The notes: a model not told the origin generated them from the letters alone. Shown: positions 1 through 7,738, counted from the first letter of the stretch. The stretch is 18,634 bases of DNA from CAYSWH01 sp964434775 (GCA_964434775.1 CAYSWH010000036.1:1-18634), one strand, 5' to 3'. Numbers and translations: made by a program.

Positions 1-8
1 GAGCAGGG

Positions 9-923
9 ATGCTGATTACCGAGAAATTATGTATTTATGATCCTTTAGTTGTTATATCTACAATTTATGGCTATATTGCAGTGGAATTGGATGGTGACAA
101 CTTGAATTTATTTACAAGCAATTTAAGCGCTTACGTAGGTTTATTCGGAAGTGACTTTTCTTCTCGACTTATTAGAAATATTATTGATATCAGGAATGTA
201 AATAACAACATTGATAAGGTTTATTCTCCTCAAAAAGAGAATGTAATTGTGACTCTTTTTAGAGAATTTAAAATGAATTCATTCAGAGTGTCGAGGTTTT
301 ATGATGATCATATGAGGCATATTGACCGTAAAATTTTTGAGGGCTTAGATATAAGAAAGCTGTTGGAATTTATATCCGGAGAATTTGATTTTCGAAAAGA
401 AGGGATTGGAGAGGGCCTGGTTGGCACAGTGAGAGATATGCTTAAGGAATATGGCCAGGTTGTTTATTACAGAGATGAAGAAGGTTGTCTTAATAATAAA
501 GATGGCAAGGTTCGGGATTACCAAGAGCCGGTAATTGACTTGGGAGACGGCAGTATCAGGGAAGAAGCTATAGAGCATAAAGATAGAGTGGAAGGAGATA
601 ATTCACTAATCACTTACATAGTCGCTAAGATAACCTACTCTCTTCAGTCCAAGCAGCATCGGACGCATCAATGGGTAGTAGAGACCTCTTCTCAAGAACT
701 TCAATTTAAAGATGAGGTTGCATTTTGGCAGGATATGATGGGGATATGGGTACATTGGGGCTATAAATTGGGTGTAAAGATTTCCAAATTTCCAAAATAT
801 GATCAAGATGAATTATTTAGAAGATTATTTATAATTCAGAGAGCCCAATACCAAATAGTCTACGGTATTCCTAATGTTTCTAGGGACGGCAAATATCGAG
901 GCTATTTTCACAATCAACCGTAA
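9..923 (+). CDS. Hypothetical protein, weak ThyX-like motif, possibly 5'-truncated
   Basis: An open frame of 304 codons from the first ATG to TAA. The frame is open to the left edge of the window, and the bases before this ATG are not a well-placed ribosome binding site, so the real start may lie outside. No signal peptide or membrane segment is visible, so the protein is probably cytosolic. Residues 216-230 contain QHRTHQ followed by a Thr/Ser-rich stretch. This resembles the RHR-x7-S flavin and nucleotide-binding motif of flavin-dependent thymidylate synthase (ThyX), but the first Arg is Gln and the rest of the family pattern is not obvious. It could be a divergent or second ThyX-like domain, or an unrelated orphan. 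A promoter and the CDF gene follow on the same strand after 59 bases. The reading frame is secure; the function is not. Confidence 0.75.
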   Translation: MLITEKLCIYDPLVVISTIYGYIAVELDGDNLNLFTSNLSAYVGLFGSDFSSRLIRNIIDIRNVNNNIDKVYSPQKENVIVTLFREFKMNSFRVSRFYDDHMRHIDRKIFEGLDIRKLLEFISGEFDFRKEGIGEGLVGTVRDMLKEYGQVVYYRDEEGCLNNKDGKVRDYQEPVIDLGDGSIREEAIEHKDRVEGDNSLITYIVAKITYSLQSKQHRTHQWVVETSSQELQFKDEVAFWQDMMGIWVHWGYKLGVKISKFPKYDQDELFRRLFIIQRAQYQIVYGIPNVSRDGKYRGYFHNQP

Positions 924-928
924 AGTAA

Positions 929-957
929 TTGACTATTAGACATCTTTGAGATAGAAT
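929..957 (+). promoter_or_regulatory. Promoter of the CDF transporter gene
   Basis: TTGACT at 929-934 and TAGAAT at 952-957 are separated by exactly 17 bases, each one mismatch from the sigma-70 consensus. Transcription would start near 964, giving a leader of about 19 bases before the ATG at 983. The -10 box lies inside a perfect palindrome. Confidence 0.65.
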
Positions 958-970
958 CTCAAGAATTGAG
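946..970 (+). promoter_or_regulatory. Operator-like palindrome over the -10 box
   Basis: TTGAGAT at 946-952 and ATCTCAA at 956-962 form a perfect 7-3-7 inverted repeat around AGA. A further TTGAG at 966-970 forms a second dyad with CTCAA at 958-962. The repeats cover the -10 box and start site, where a repressor would block transcription. No metal-regulator consensus was recognised, so the regulator is unknown. Confidence 0.5.
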
Positions 971-982
971 TAAGTTATTAAA

Positions 983-1837
983 ATGTTCACTTCCCGCTCT
1001 GCTTCATTAGTTAATATTTTCAGTAATGTGATTTTGTTTACCCTCAAGTTCTTTGTGGGTATTGCTTTTTCTAATCTTAGTCTAATCAGCGAAGCATTTA
1101 ATTCATTAATCGATGTATTAGCGGCTATTGGAATTACCGTTGCAATTTGGGTCAATGATAAAGATCCCGACAAGAATCACCACTTCGGACACAGTAGAGC
1201 TGAATCTATTGCCGGTTATACGGTTGGCGTTTTGATGTTCATCTTAGGCTTTCAATTAGTAGTATCAGCAATTTTACGATATTTACAGGGAGATTTTACC
1301 CAATTCAGTGAACTTCTCTATTTACCTGTGGCAGCTACTTTGGTAATCAAAGTATTATTATATATCTATATCAAAATAATTCTAAGAGATAATCATAGCC
1401 CGGCTCTCAAGGCTAATCTCCAAGATCATCGAAATGACATAGTTATCGCCCTTGGTGTCTTATTGAGTATCTTTTTGGTAGGAGAAGGGTATCCCGAAGC
1501 GGATAATATTATTTCAATTTTTATCGGTTTGTACATTCTTAGAACATCATATGATATTTGCCGGGAAAGTGTAGATCAACTGATGGGTAAAAGTGCTGAC
1601 GATCACTTGGAAGAAAAGATTAGAGATTCGGTTATTAGCTTGGAGCCGGTCAAGAAAATCAAAAACCTCAGAACTCAACAACTGGGAAGTAAAATCGGAG
1701 TTGATATAACCGTGTCAATTAACATCAGTACCAGTTTTAAAGATTCTCACAATATTTATCACTTAATCCAAGACAGAATCTATCAATTTTCCGAGATCCA
1801 AGACTGTACAGTTCACCTGGAACCTTATCGAAACTAA
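983..1837 (+). CDS. Cation diffusion facilitator (CDF) family transporter
   Basis: A 284-residue membrane antiporter that would export a divalent metal in exchange for protons. About six hydrophobic segments span residues 10-185, followed by a cytoplasmic domain (about 205-284) like the usual dimerising ferredoxin-fold tail. Family signatures are clear: SLISEAFNSLIDV in TM2, HHFGHSRAES at residues 66-75 and DHRND in TM5. The transport site is unusual: TM2 carries N40-xxx-D44 where zinc exporters have H/D-xxx-D, and TM5 carries D148-xxx-D152. Acidic DxxxD sites are typical of manganese or iron CDF members, so Mn or Fe is a reasonable guess; this is inference. Length is normal. The start ATG follows a short leader with no clear ribosome binding site. 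The gene ends 4 bases from the convergent gene at 1842. Confidence 0.93.
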   Translation: MFTSRSASLVNIFSNVILFTLKFFVGIAFSNLSLISEAFNSLIDVLAAIGITVAIWVNDKDPDKNHHFGHSRAESIAGYTVGVLMFILGFQLVVSAILRYLQGDFTQFSELLYLPVAATLVIKVLLYIYIKIILRDNHSPALKANLQDHRNDIVIALGVLLSIFLVGEGYPEADNIISIFIGLYILRTSYDICRESVDQLMGKSADDHLEEKIRDSVISLEPVKKIKNLRTQQLGSKIGVDITVSINISTSFKDSHNIYHLIQDRIYQFSEIQDCTVHLEPYRN

Positions 1838-1841
1838 GGAT

Positions 1842-3155
1842 TTATAGTTGAGTGTAGGAGTCAATAATCTGTTTAATTTCCCGGTCGTGTTTATTGATTA
1901 AGACTTCTTCGTTAGTACCTTCTGCGGTAGAATGGATCATTATTTTTGGATATTCAGGTTCAGTCTTTGTAAGGTCTGACTTAGCACTCCCAATGTATGA
2001 TATCCCACTGTCGAATGTAAACTTGGTAACTATGTAAACCTCGTTTTCGTAATAGGTTTCTTCTTTGGCTCCGGTTATTCCAATGCCTGGTCCTTTGGAA
2101 AATTCTATTTCAAGAGGGTCTTGCTTGTGCTTTAAACGTAAAACTTGAAGTTCATACTTAACGGCCTCTCCCTCTATTTTGTTTTCTTCAGCAGGGGAAG
2201 AACAAGTCCAACCTTCCGGGGCTTCTACGGAAAAAGCATTATCGTATTGATAGCAGGTTTTACTACTATAGCTATTTGATTGCGTTTCATTTGCATTTTG
2301 CGTTTCATTTGAAGAATCCGCTTGGTTTTGCTCCGATGCAGTTCTTAACAATTTAACCGAATCAATAATTTTCTTTACAAGCTCTTCTTTTTGCTGACTC
2401 AAATTTTGTCCGTCTTTCAAATCAAAAAGTACTTGAGGATATTGGTTGTTGTTTGGAATCCCAATAAATCGATATTTGTAATCCGGTTGGTTTTCTTCAA
2501 ATCGGTTAATGGTATAAGCCTCATTTTTGTAAAATTCTGTGACCGGGGAACCAGGAGAGGCGTTGATAGCAACTCCACTTAATAATTGAATTTCCAAGTC
2601 ATCTTTTTTTATGGTGACTGATTGAGCAACAAATTCATCTCCACCGGGTGCAGGATTATCTTCTTCTGTGGAGATACATTGCCAGTCTTCAGGAATGTCC
2701 ACTGAAAAAATATTACGATACTGCGTGCAGGTTTTGTACTCAATTTCATGATCAGATTCCATTTTCTGCTTTTTATCTTCTTCATTTTCTTCAGTTTGCT
2801 GATCACTTTCCTCTTCCGATTCCATTTCTGACAGCTCTTTAACCTCTTTGTCTTCAGCAGCAGTTAGACCTAAAATTTTGGATGGTTTGTAATTAACCGG
2901 AGCAATTAGCTCTGCGGCGGCAGCACTTATACCTGTAAATAAGATTAGAGTAATGACAGCACTCAAAAGGGCATGTCTTTTGAAAAATTGGAGTGGGTTT
3001 TGCATATTAAACATATTATTAAATAGACATATGGAAAAATTGTTTTGTATTAAAAAGCTTTGTAGGCTTTCGTTTTGAAATTCTCTATACCTCTGATTTT
3101 GCTCAAACCAGGGTTGTAGATTTTCTTCTTCTTGAAAGGGGTTTGTAAAAATCAT
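1842..3155 (-). CDS. Membrane-anchored protein with duplicated extracellular domain, probable anti-sigma partner
   Basis: A 437-residue protein starting 15 bases after the stop of the sigma-factor gene, with a weak GAAGAA ribosome site. It has about 60 residues of cytoplasmic N-terminus, one hydrophobic helix at about 61-81, an acidic Glu-rich linker (101-138), and two copies of a domain at about 143-270 and 300-435. Both copies begin with a Cys, then a Tyr, then FSV.xPE.W.C, so each holds a closely placed Cys pair that could form a disulfide outside the cell. The copies match in order of motifs but are well diverged. An ECF sigma gene followed by a one-pass membrane protein is the usual arrangement of sigma and anti-sigma, so the short N-terminal tail probably holds the sigma factor. 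No known anti-sigma zinc motif is seen. Internal Met 48 or 51 are alternative starts. The extracellular domain was not recognised. Confidence 0.85.
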   Translation of the reverse strand: MIFTNPFQEEENLQPWFEQNQRYREFQNESLQSFLIQNNFSICLFNNMFNMQNPLQFFKRHALLSAVITLILFTGISAAAAELIAPVNYKPSKILGLTAAEDKEVKELSEMESEEESDQQTEENEEDKKQKMESDHEIEYKTCTQYRNIFSVDIPEDWQCISTEEDNPAPGGDEFVAQSVTIKKDDLEIQLLSGVAINASPGSPVTEFYKNEAYTINRFEENQPDYKYRFIGIPNNNQYPQVLFDLKDGQNLSQQKEELVKKIIDSVKLLRTASEQNQADSSNETQNANETQSNSYSSKTCYQYDNAFSVEAPEGWTCSSPAEENKIEGEAVKYELQVLRLKHKQDPLEIEFSKGPGIGITGAKEETYYENEVYIVTKFTFDSGISYIGSAKSDLTKTEPEYPKIMIHSTAEGTNEEVLINKHDREIKQIIDSYTQL

Positions 3156-3170
3156 ATTTCTTCAATTTAA

Positions 3171-3689
3171 TTAATTTTGCCGATCCCAAAGATCTTTACA
3201 TTTTTCTTTAATTTTGGAGAGGGATCTGGAAAGTCTTTTTCTAAGAGTGGCCGGTTTTTCCTGTAATTCGGTAGCCAGCTGTGTAGATTTTTTATCGTAC
3301 ATGATTAGTTCTCTAATTAGATACATTTCTGATTCTTTGACTTCCTTGTGAGCACAGTCTAGTAATTCCTTTGTTCTAAATTTGAAATTCTCGCATCTAT
3401 AATTTTCAATTTCTTCTTGAGCTAAGTTTTCATGTTTTTCTTCCAAGGAGGTTATGTTGGGACGTCTGTCTTTTTCTCTGATGAAAGAGACCAGTTGGTT
3501 GTGAGCAATTTGCCACAGATAAGCATATGGGTTATGTATCTCCTTTTCGTTCATTGCCAAAATAAATCTATTCATCACATTTGCGGTAAGCTCTTCTACT
3601 TCCTCTCGGCAATTCACTCGTCGGTAGAAATAGCCAAACACTTTGGGGAAATATTGATACCACATCGATTCAATTTCTTTTTTAGTCAT
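3171..3689 (-). CDS. ECF-type RNA polymerase sigma factor (sigma-70 family)
   Basis: A 172-residue protein that would direct RNA polymerase to a special promoter set. Region 2 runs from YQYFPKVFGYFYRR to YAYLWQIAHNQLVSFIRE, including the -10 recognition helix pattern. Region 4 near the C-terminus shows a helix-turn-helix (STQLATELQEKPATLRKRLS) for the -35 element. There is no region 3, as is usual for the extracytoplasmic-function class. The frame is open up to a TTG at 3716, but the ATG at 3689 is preferred: it is a better start codon, has AAGG just upstream, and still keeps all of region 2. The next gene, a membrane protein, begins 15 bases after the stop, so the pair is probably an envelope-stress signalling operon driven by a strong housekeeping promoter. 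Confidence 0.9.
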   Translation of the reverse strand: MTKKEIESMWYQYFPKVFGYFYRRVNCREEVEELTANVMNRFILAMNEKEIHNPYAYLWQIAHNQLVSFIREKDRRPNITSLEEKHENLAQEEIENYRCENFKFRTKELLDCAHKEVKESEMYLIRELIMYDKKSTQLATELQEKPATLRKRLSRSLSKIKEKCKDLWDRQN

Positions 3690-3761
3690 AGCCTTTTGTA
3701 GCAGGATAGACGTCAATTATATATAAGTGTGACATCCTCCCGTTTTTCTCTTGATAATGAT

Positions 3762-3790
3762 ATTATACTTTTTTCACTGTTTTTTGACAA
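3762..3790 (-). promoter_or_regulatory. Promoter of the sigma-factor operon
   Basis: Reading the minus strand, TTGTCA (3790-3785) and TATAAT (3767-3762) are 17 bases apart. The predicted start is near 3755, about 66 bases before the ATG at 3689. This is a housekeeping-type promoter, so at least one transcript does not need the ECF factor itself. Confidence 0.65.
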
Positions 3791-4064
3791 CGACCAACGG
3801 TTGAATTGTTTTTATTACTATTTATCCGGATCAGAATTTTCTAAAGCAGGCAAATATACTTTTACAGGAGTTTTAGAGATTAACTAAACTAAGTCTCACA
3901 CCTATTCATCAATTGCACTTAACAGTTAAACTTTCTTAAAATCAGAGAGAATAAAAACTTAAATGATTTAGTGGCATAGATTTCATCCAAAGCACTCTCA
4001 AAAGAGAGAGTCCGGTGCATCGGAGACTGTATGATATAGATTATAGCGACGAGTGATTGAGTAG
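3791..4064. other. Intergenic region without a confident gene
   Basis: Between the divergent sigma-factor and PBP promoters there is no start-to-stop gene. A short frame on the plus strand ending in TAA at 3885-3887 encodes a protein-like tail (SKAGKYTFTGVLEIN) but has no ATG. A small hairpin lies at 3992-4018. No riboswitch or RNA family was recognised. Confidence 0.5.
3992..4018 (+). other. Stem-loop upstream of the PBP gene
   Basis: GCACTCTC at 3992-3999, loop AAAA, then GAGA at 4004-4007 and GTGC at 4015-4018 form a two-part stem with a seven-base bulge; an alternative pairing uses ACTCTC with GAGAGT. No T-run follows, so it is not a standard terminator. It lies upstream of the predicted start site. 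Confidence 0.35.
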
Positions 4065-4093
4065 TGGACAAAACAAAAGAAATACAGGATAAT
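4065..4093 (+). promoter_or_regulatory. Promoter of the PBP gene
   Basis: TGGACA at 4065-4070 and GATAAT at 4088-4093 with 17 bases between them, each one mismatch from consensus. Transcription would begin near 4100, leaving a leader of about 18 bases without a Shine-Dalgarno sequence. Confidence 0.55.
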
Positions 4094-4117
4094 TAGATTA
4101 ATATAAAACTAATTGTT

Positions 4118-7100
4118 ATGGGATTTGAGTTGCCATGGAGGAGAAATGAACCCGGATGGAAGAAGAGAGCTCGAGAAAGTGGTAAAGAGCGTAAGAGAAA
4201 AGAAAAGGAGCGAAGAAAAGCTAGAAATAGAACTTCAAAAAGTGGTAGAAGTGGATTATCTGAATTCGGTAATCAAAGAAGAAGATTGCTTAAAATGCTT
4301 GCAATTGGAGCGCCGACGGCATTATTTAGTCTCTCTGCATCGGCGGCCGGGATTGTTGATCAAGTATGGTTTGGAGGAGGAAATCTGTTTCCTGCAAATA
4401 TTGATGGAAAATTTATTGGTTTAGATGAATTGCCAAGGGTAGAAGATCGAGAGTTAACTTCAGAAGAGTTTAAACTGTTACTTAGATTAATGGACACTGA
4501 CCCGGAAAGACTTTTTTTGAGCGTTGTAAACGGTAAGCCTCTTGCAGAGCTTGATAGTACAGTTCCTCTAAGTGCCCTCTCTGCTTTACATACCTGGCCT
4601 CTAGCTAGACCCGTTAGGGACGAGAATCGAGTTGTAGTTGTAACTCAAGATAATTCTCCCGTAACCGAAGTTGTGCCAATTTCTTCCTTACCCAAAAGAT
4701 ATTTAAATGATAATCAAGATATTCTGGCAGTATATCGGCCTCAATTTTATAGACCGGTAGCCCAAGATGAATTACCTGAAGATTTTTTGAGTTTTCTGCA
4801 AGCCAGTGAAGGAACTCCAAAGGATAATGATATGCATGCAGTTCAACTTGCCCTTAGAGCTTGGAAAAATAACAGTGGTAGGTCGACAATCCCGGATCAA
4901 GTGATTGATATGTTTGTTGGGTTGTCCGGTACGTCTCCAATAGATTATCGTTTTAGCGGTTCTTTGGATACTGCCGATCACTCTTTGAGAGAGCTGGTTA
5001 CTGCGTTTAATAGAGGTGATCAAGTTCCTGACGGTTTAGATAGTTTGCTTGGAAATGAAGATTTGGAAAGCGATGATGCAAGACAGAAGTTACTGGCATT
5101 ATTGTTAGGTGAGGGGCTTTGGCATATTCATGGAGAGGAGGGACAAGAGGGGCAAAATGTGACTATGTTCTATCTCAACAACCTAGCCATGGGAACATTC
5201 AAGGAGTCTCACATTATTGGTTTAGCTCCCTTTTGTGATCTGGTTTTTAGAAAACAGCTAAAACAGCTTAACAGAGGAGAGCAAATAATACTTCTGGCCA
5301 TGATTCCTGATGCAGCCGGAATTATAAGGGTTCTGGAAAAAGGAACTCACGAAGAAATTTCAAATATTTTTCTTGATTATGATAGGGGTATAAAAACAGC
5401 AGCCAAGGGGAAGCTGGAAAATTTTTTAGAGAAGGGTGTCGTTACAGAATCTGATTATGATGTAATTCAGAATGAAATTAATAATTTTGTTCCTCCTTCA
5501 GAAAAATTACAAACACACCCTGATTATTTAGATTATTTATTTGAGGACCTCACTGATCGTCAAGAAAAAGCGATTAAAGTGATTAACCACCTTACTTTTA
5601 GTGAAATGGAGGCAAAGCTTGGTCCGGAGGCTTTTGATGTGTCAACCGGGGAAATAAAAATATCTTTAACCGAAGAAATAATCGAGAAAATACTTGGTCC
5701 GGAGGTAATTCCCTTTGATCCTGAGCAATTGCCTGCACAAGAAGAATTAGAAGCCTTTGTTTGGTGTGAGTTACTTAATGGAAAGTATGTTCCTCCTGAA
5801 GTTAACCAATATCTTACTGCATTAGGATTACCTCGAGTTTCGCTTCCCGTGAGTCATGATTGGTCAAATACATCTGATTCAAGTCGAAGTATTCAAGGAT
5901 TTTCTGCCACAGTGGTCGATGGGAATACCAATCAAGTAATTGCCCAACACGATCCATCTTCTGCAGGTGATTTTGTTGGAAAGATTAATGTACTTGAGAC
6001 AGGGTCAACGATAAAACCGTTTATAATTGCTTTTTTGCTTTCTATCGGACACCTTACAAGTCTTGATGAAAAGAGGAGTGACACTCCTGGTAATGTTAGG
6101 ATGGCAGATATTAATGAACCACTTCTAAATGCTACGAATGATCCTCTAGGGGATATTACTATTAGAGAGGCTATTGCTAATTCCAGAAATAAAATTATCC
6201 AAGAGTTGCTATCTGAATATATTTGGCAAGGAGTTGGTAGAGATTATCCGGTCTCTTGGGAGAATAGAAAAAGTATCCGCCAACGATGGGAGGTGTTTCA
6301 AGATTATATGAGGAAACACGGTTTTGAATTTACTGATATCAGAGGAAAGCCCATAGTTGATCCGATTGGTCCTACAGAAGAAGATGCCATAAATGGATAT
6401 ACTGATGAAATAATGATGGATAGTTCTCATCTTGAGCATACGACAGATCAAGCGGAGGCAAGAAATATTGCTGGAACCTTTTTTGCAAATAAGGGAGTTG
6501 TCTCTGACACCCCGGCGATTGGTACGGGTGAAGGTGCTTCACTAAGAAATGTGAGAGGTCCCAACTTAATGGCTGCTTATACTCAGGCTTTTGGTTCTTT
6601 TTCCGGACATAATGATGATTTCCTTAGTCATCATGATTTTACTGATGATGAAATAGATGATATTCGTAGTGTGGGTGAGGTGATTGAAGGTAAGTCATAT
6701 CTTGAAAATTCAATTATTTGGACTCCCGACAATCTACGTATGCTTAATCTTAAAGCAAGTGGTGTGGTTGAGGTAAGGTGTAAGACCGGATCAGTAGAAA
6801 AAAATGAATCAAGAGATTTATCAGCTGTTTTAGCCTGTTATTATATTAAATTTACTGATGGATCATCCCGGGCGGTAACTGTTAATTTGAGGTCTTACAG
6901 TCAAACCGGTAACACTCAAGTCATCGGAGACTCCAATTACGGCAGTACTGTAGACGCTCTTCCTTTTGCCTTGGCGGTAGCCATGAAATCCAGAGAATGG
7001 CCGGTGGAAATAGTAGCTGAATCTGATTTGTTTAATGATGGTTCATTAGTCGCTAGAAGAGATAATCAAGTTTTTTTGGATGATAGGGATGGTGAACTTT

Positions 7101-7303
7101 GGAAAGATAGAGGCCTGTTAAATACAGCCGTTGCTGAAATAGATATGTTTATAAAAGCCTATCAGATTGTGAAAAATAAGTATATTGCCAGAGGAAATAG
7201 TGTTCAAGATCTTACTATTTCTTTAGCAAACTTGCGAATGGCAAGGGTTCAGCTAGAATCTGCGATCGCTCGTTTGGATAGTCCTGAAGAAGTTACAGCA
7301 TAA
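4118..7303 (+). CDS. Class A penicillin-binding-protein-like transpeptidase with eroded GT51 half
   Basis: A 1061-residue envelope enzyme, longer than the usual 650-850 for class A PBPs. It would cross-link peptidoglycan outside the membrane. Residues 1-50 are very basic and cytoplasmic; RRRLLK at 54-59 precedes a modest hydrophobic stretch (60-78) ending ASAAG. The transpeptidase triad is complete: S630-T-I-K633 (the GSTIKPF box), S689-R-N691, and K889-T-G-S892. The glycosyltransferase (GT51) half is recognisable but degraded. E231 sits where the catalytic EDxxF motif should be, yet reads EGTPK. GRSTIPDQ (254-261) replaces GGSTITQQ. FYLNNLAMG around 352 matches the YLN-xx-xFG box, and LNRGEQIILLAMIPDA matches the LTLAEAALLAGLPQAP region. 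The RKxxE motif was not found. It may be a transpeptidase only. ATG chosen; no ribosome site is visible. Confidence 0.9.
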   Translation: MGFELPWRRNEPGWKKRARESGKERKRKEKERRKARNRTSKSGRSGLSEFGNQRRRLLKMLAIGAPTALFSLSASAAGIVDQVWFGGGNLFPANIDGKFIGLDELPRVEDRELTSEEFKLLLRLMDTDPERLFLSVVNGKPLAELDSTVPLSALSALHTWPLARPVRDENRVVVVTQDNSPVTEVVPISSLPKRYLNDNQDILAVYRPQFYRPVAQDELPEDFLSFLQASEGTPKDNDMHAVQLALRAWKNNSGRSTIPDQVIDMFVGLSGTSPIDYRFSGSLDTADHSLRELVTAFNRGDQVPDGLDSLLGNEDLESDDARQKLLALLLGEGLWHIHGEEGQEGQNVTMFYLNNLAMGTFKESHIIGLAPFCDLVFRKQLKQLNRGEQIILLAMIPDAAGIIRVLEKGTHEEISNIFLDYDRGIKTAAKGKLENFLEKGVVTESDYDVIQNEINNFVPPSEKLQTHPDYLDYLFEDLTDRQEKAIKVINHLTFSEMEAKLGPEAFDVSTGEIKISLTEEIIEKILGPEVIPFDPEQLPAQEELEAFVWCELLNGKYVPPEVNQYLTALGLPRVSLPVSHDWSNTSDSSRSIQGFSATVVDGNTNQVIAQHDPSSAGDFVGKINVLETGSTIKPFIIAFLLSIGHLTSLDEKRSDTPGNVRMADINEPLLNATNDPLGDITIREAIANSRNKIIQELLSEYIWQGVGRDYPVSWENRKSIRQRWEVFQDYMRKHGFEFTDIRGKPIVDPIGPTEEDAINGYTDEIMMDSSHLEHTTDQAEARNIAGTFFANKGVVSDTPAIGTGEGASLRNVRGPNLMAAYTQAFGSFSGHNDDFLSHHDFTDDEIDDIRSVGEVIEGKSYLENSIIWTPDNLRMLNLKASGVVEVRCKTGSVEKNESRDLSAVLACYYIKFTDGSSRAVTVNLRSYSQTGNTQVIGDSNYGSTVDALPFALAVAMKSREWPVEIVAESDLFNDGSLVARRDNQVFLDDRDGELWKDRGLLNTAVAEIDMFIKAYQIVKNKYIARGNSVQDLTISLANLRMARVQLESAIARLDSPEEVTA

Positions 7304-7427
7304 TATTACTGTGGATAACTACTTTTCCACGGAGATTGATTTACATTTTTTTGGTAAAAGAATGATTTACTTTACACGTCTTTTCTTGATATAATAAAGA
7401 AAAACCAAACAAGTATCATATTTACTT
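7304..7427 (+). other. Short spacer with two DnaA-box-like sequences
   Basis: TGTGGATAA at 7310-7318 is the exact reverse complement of the DnaA-box consensus TTATCCACA, and TTTTCCACG at 7323-7331 is one base off. They face each other and could also pair as a weak GTGGA/TCCAC stem. No other boxes were found nearby, so an origin is not claimed. A weaker TTTACT-N18-TATAAT lies at 7366-7395. Confidence 0.3.
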
Positions 7428-7456
7428 TTGACATGGTTAATAAACTAAACTATAAT
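7428..7456 (+). promoter_or_regulatory. Perfect sigma-70 consensus promoter
   Basis: TTGACA at 7428-7433 and TATAAT at 7451-7456 with exactly 17 bases between. Both hexamers match the consensus at every base. The predicted start is near 7463. Confidence 0.85.
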
Positions 7457-7461
7457 TTGTT

Positions 7462-7483
7462 TAGTAGCTAAATTAAGCTACTA
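7462..7483 (+). promoter_or_regulatory. Perfect 8-6-8 inverted repeat at the transcription start
   Basis: TAGTAGCT at 7462-7469 and AGCTACTA at 7476-7483 flank AAATTA. It begins at the predicted +1, so it would be either an operator or a hairpin at the very 5' end of the RNA that shields it from decay. Confidence 0.6.
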
Positions 7484-7501
7484 TTTCAAACATAAATGTA
7501 A

Positions 7502-7738
7502 ATGCATATGGCGGATACAAATAAGTTGTTAATTTATAGTTCTCAAGAAAAAAATGATGGCGACTTTTCACTGCAAGAATATGATTATAAAAGATACAGA
7601 AAAAATATTACTTTAAATCGAATTAATCAAATAGTACGAGTTCAATTTACAAACAAATACTGTGCATTGAAGGAAAAAATTGAAGAAGACAGAAGAAAGT
7701 CTGTAGTAAAATTACTCAATATGCAAGATTCCTCTTGA
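7502..7738 (+). CDS. Small hypothetical protein (78 aa)
   Basis: An ATG-to-TGA frame of 78 codons in a well-defined unit: perfect promoter, start-site hairpin, frame, then an intrinsic terminator at 7798-7820. The protein is charged (many Lys, Arg, Glu, Asp), has no membrane segment or signal peptide, and residues 40-72 look helical and basic, with KYCALKEKIEEDRRKS as the most regular part. A second ATG two codons later (7508) is possible. There is no ribosome binding site. No family was recognised. The transcript is about 357 bases, so a structured or regulatory RNA with an incidental frame is an alternative. Confidence 0.6.
   Translation: MHMADTNKLLIYSSQEKNDGDFSLQEYDYKRYRKNITLNRINQIVRVQFTNKYCALKEKIEEDRRKSVVKLLNMQDSS

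Noticed and set aside
2391..2842. Short frames opposite the anti-sigma-like gene
   Set aside because: No start context or recognisable protein features; the opposite strand has a clear duplicated-domain protein.
3690..3716. TTG start for the sigma factor
   Set aside because: It adds nine residues outside any conserved region and has no ribosome site; ATG 3689 is better.
7304..7430. Replication origin
   Set aside because: Only two DnaA-box-like sites and no dnaA, dnaN or box cluster nearby.
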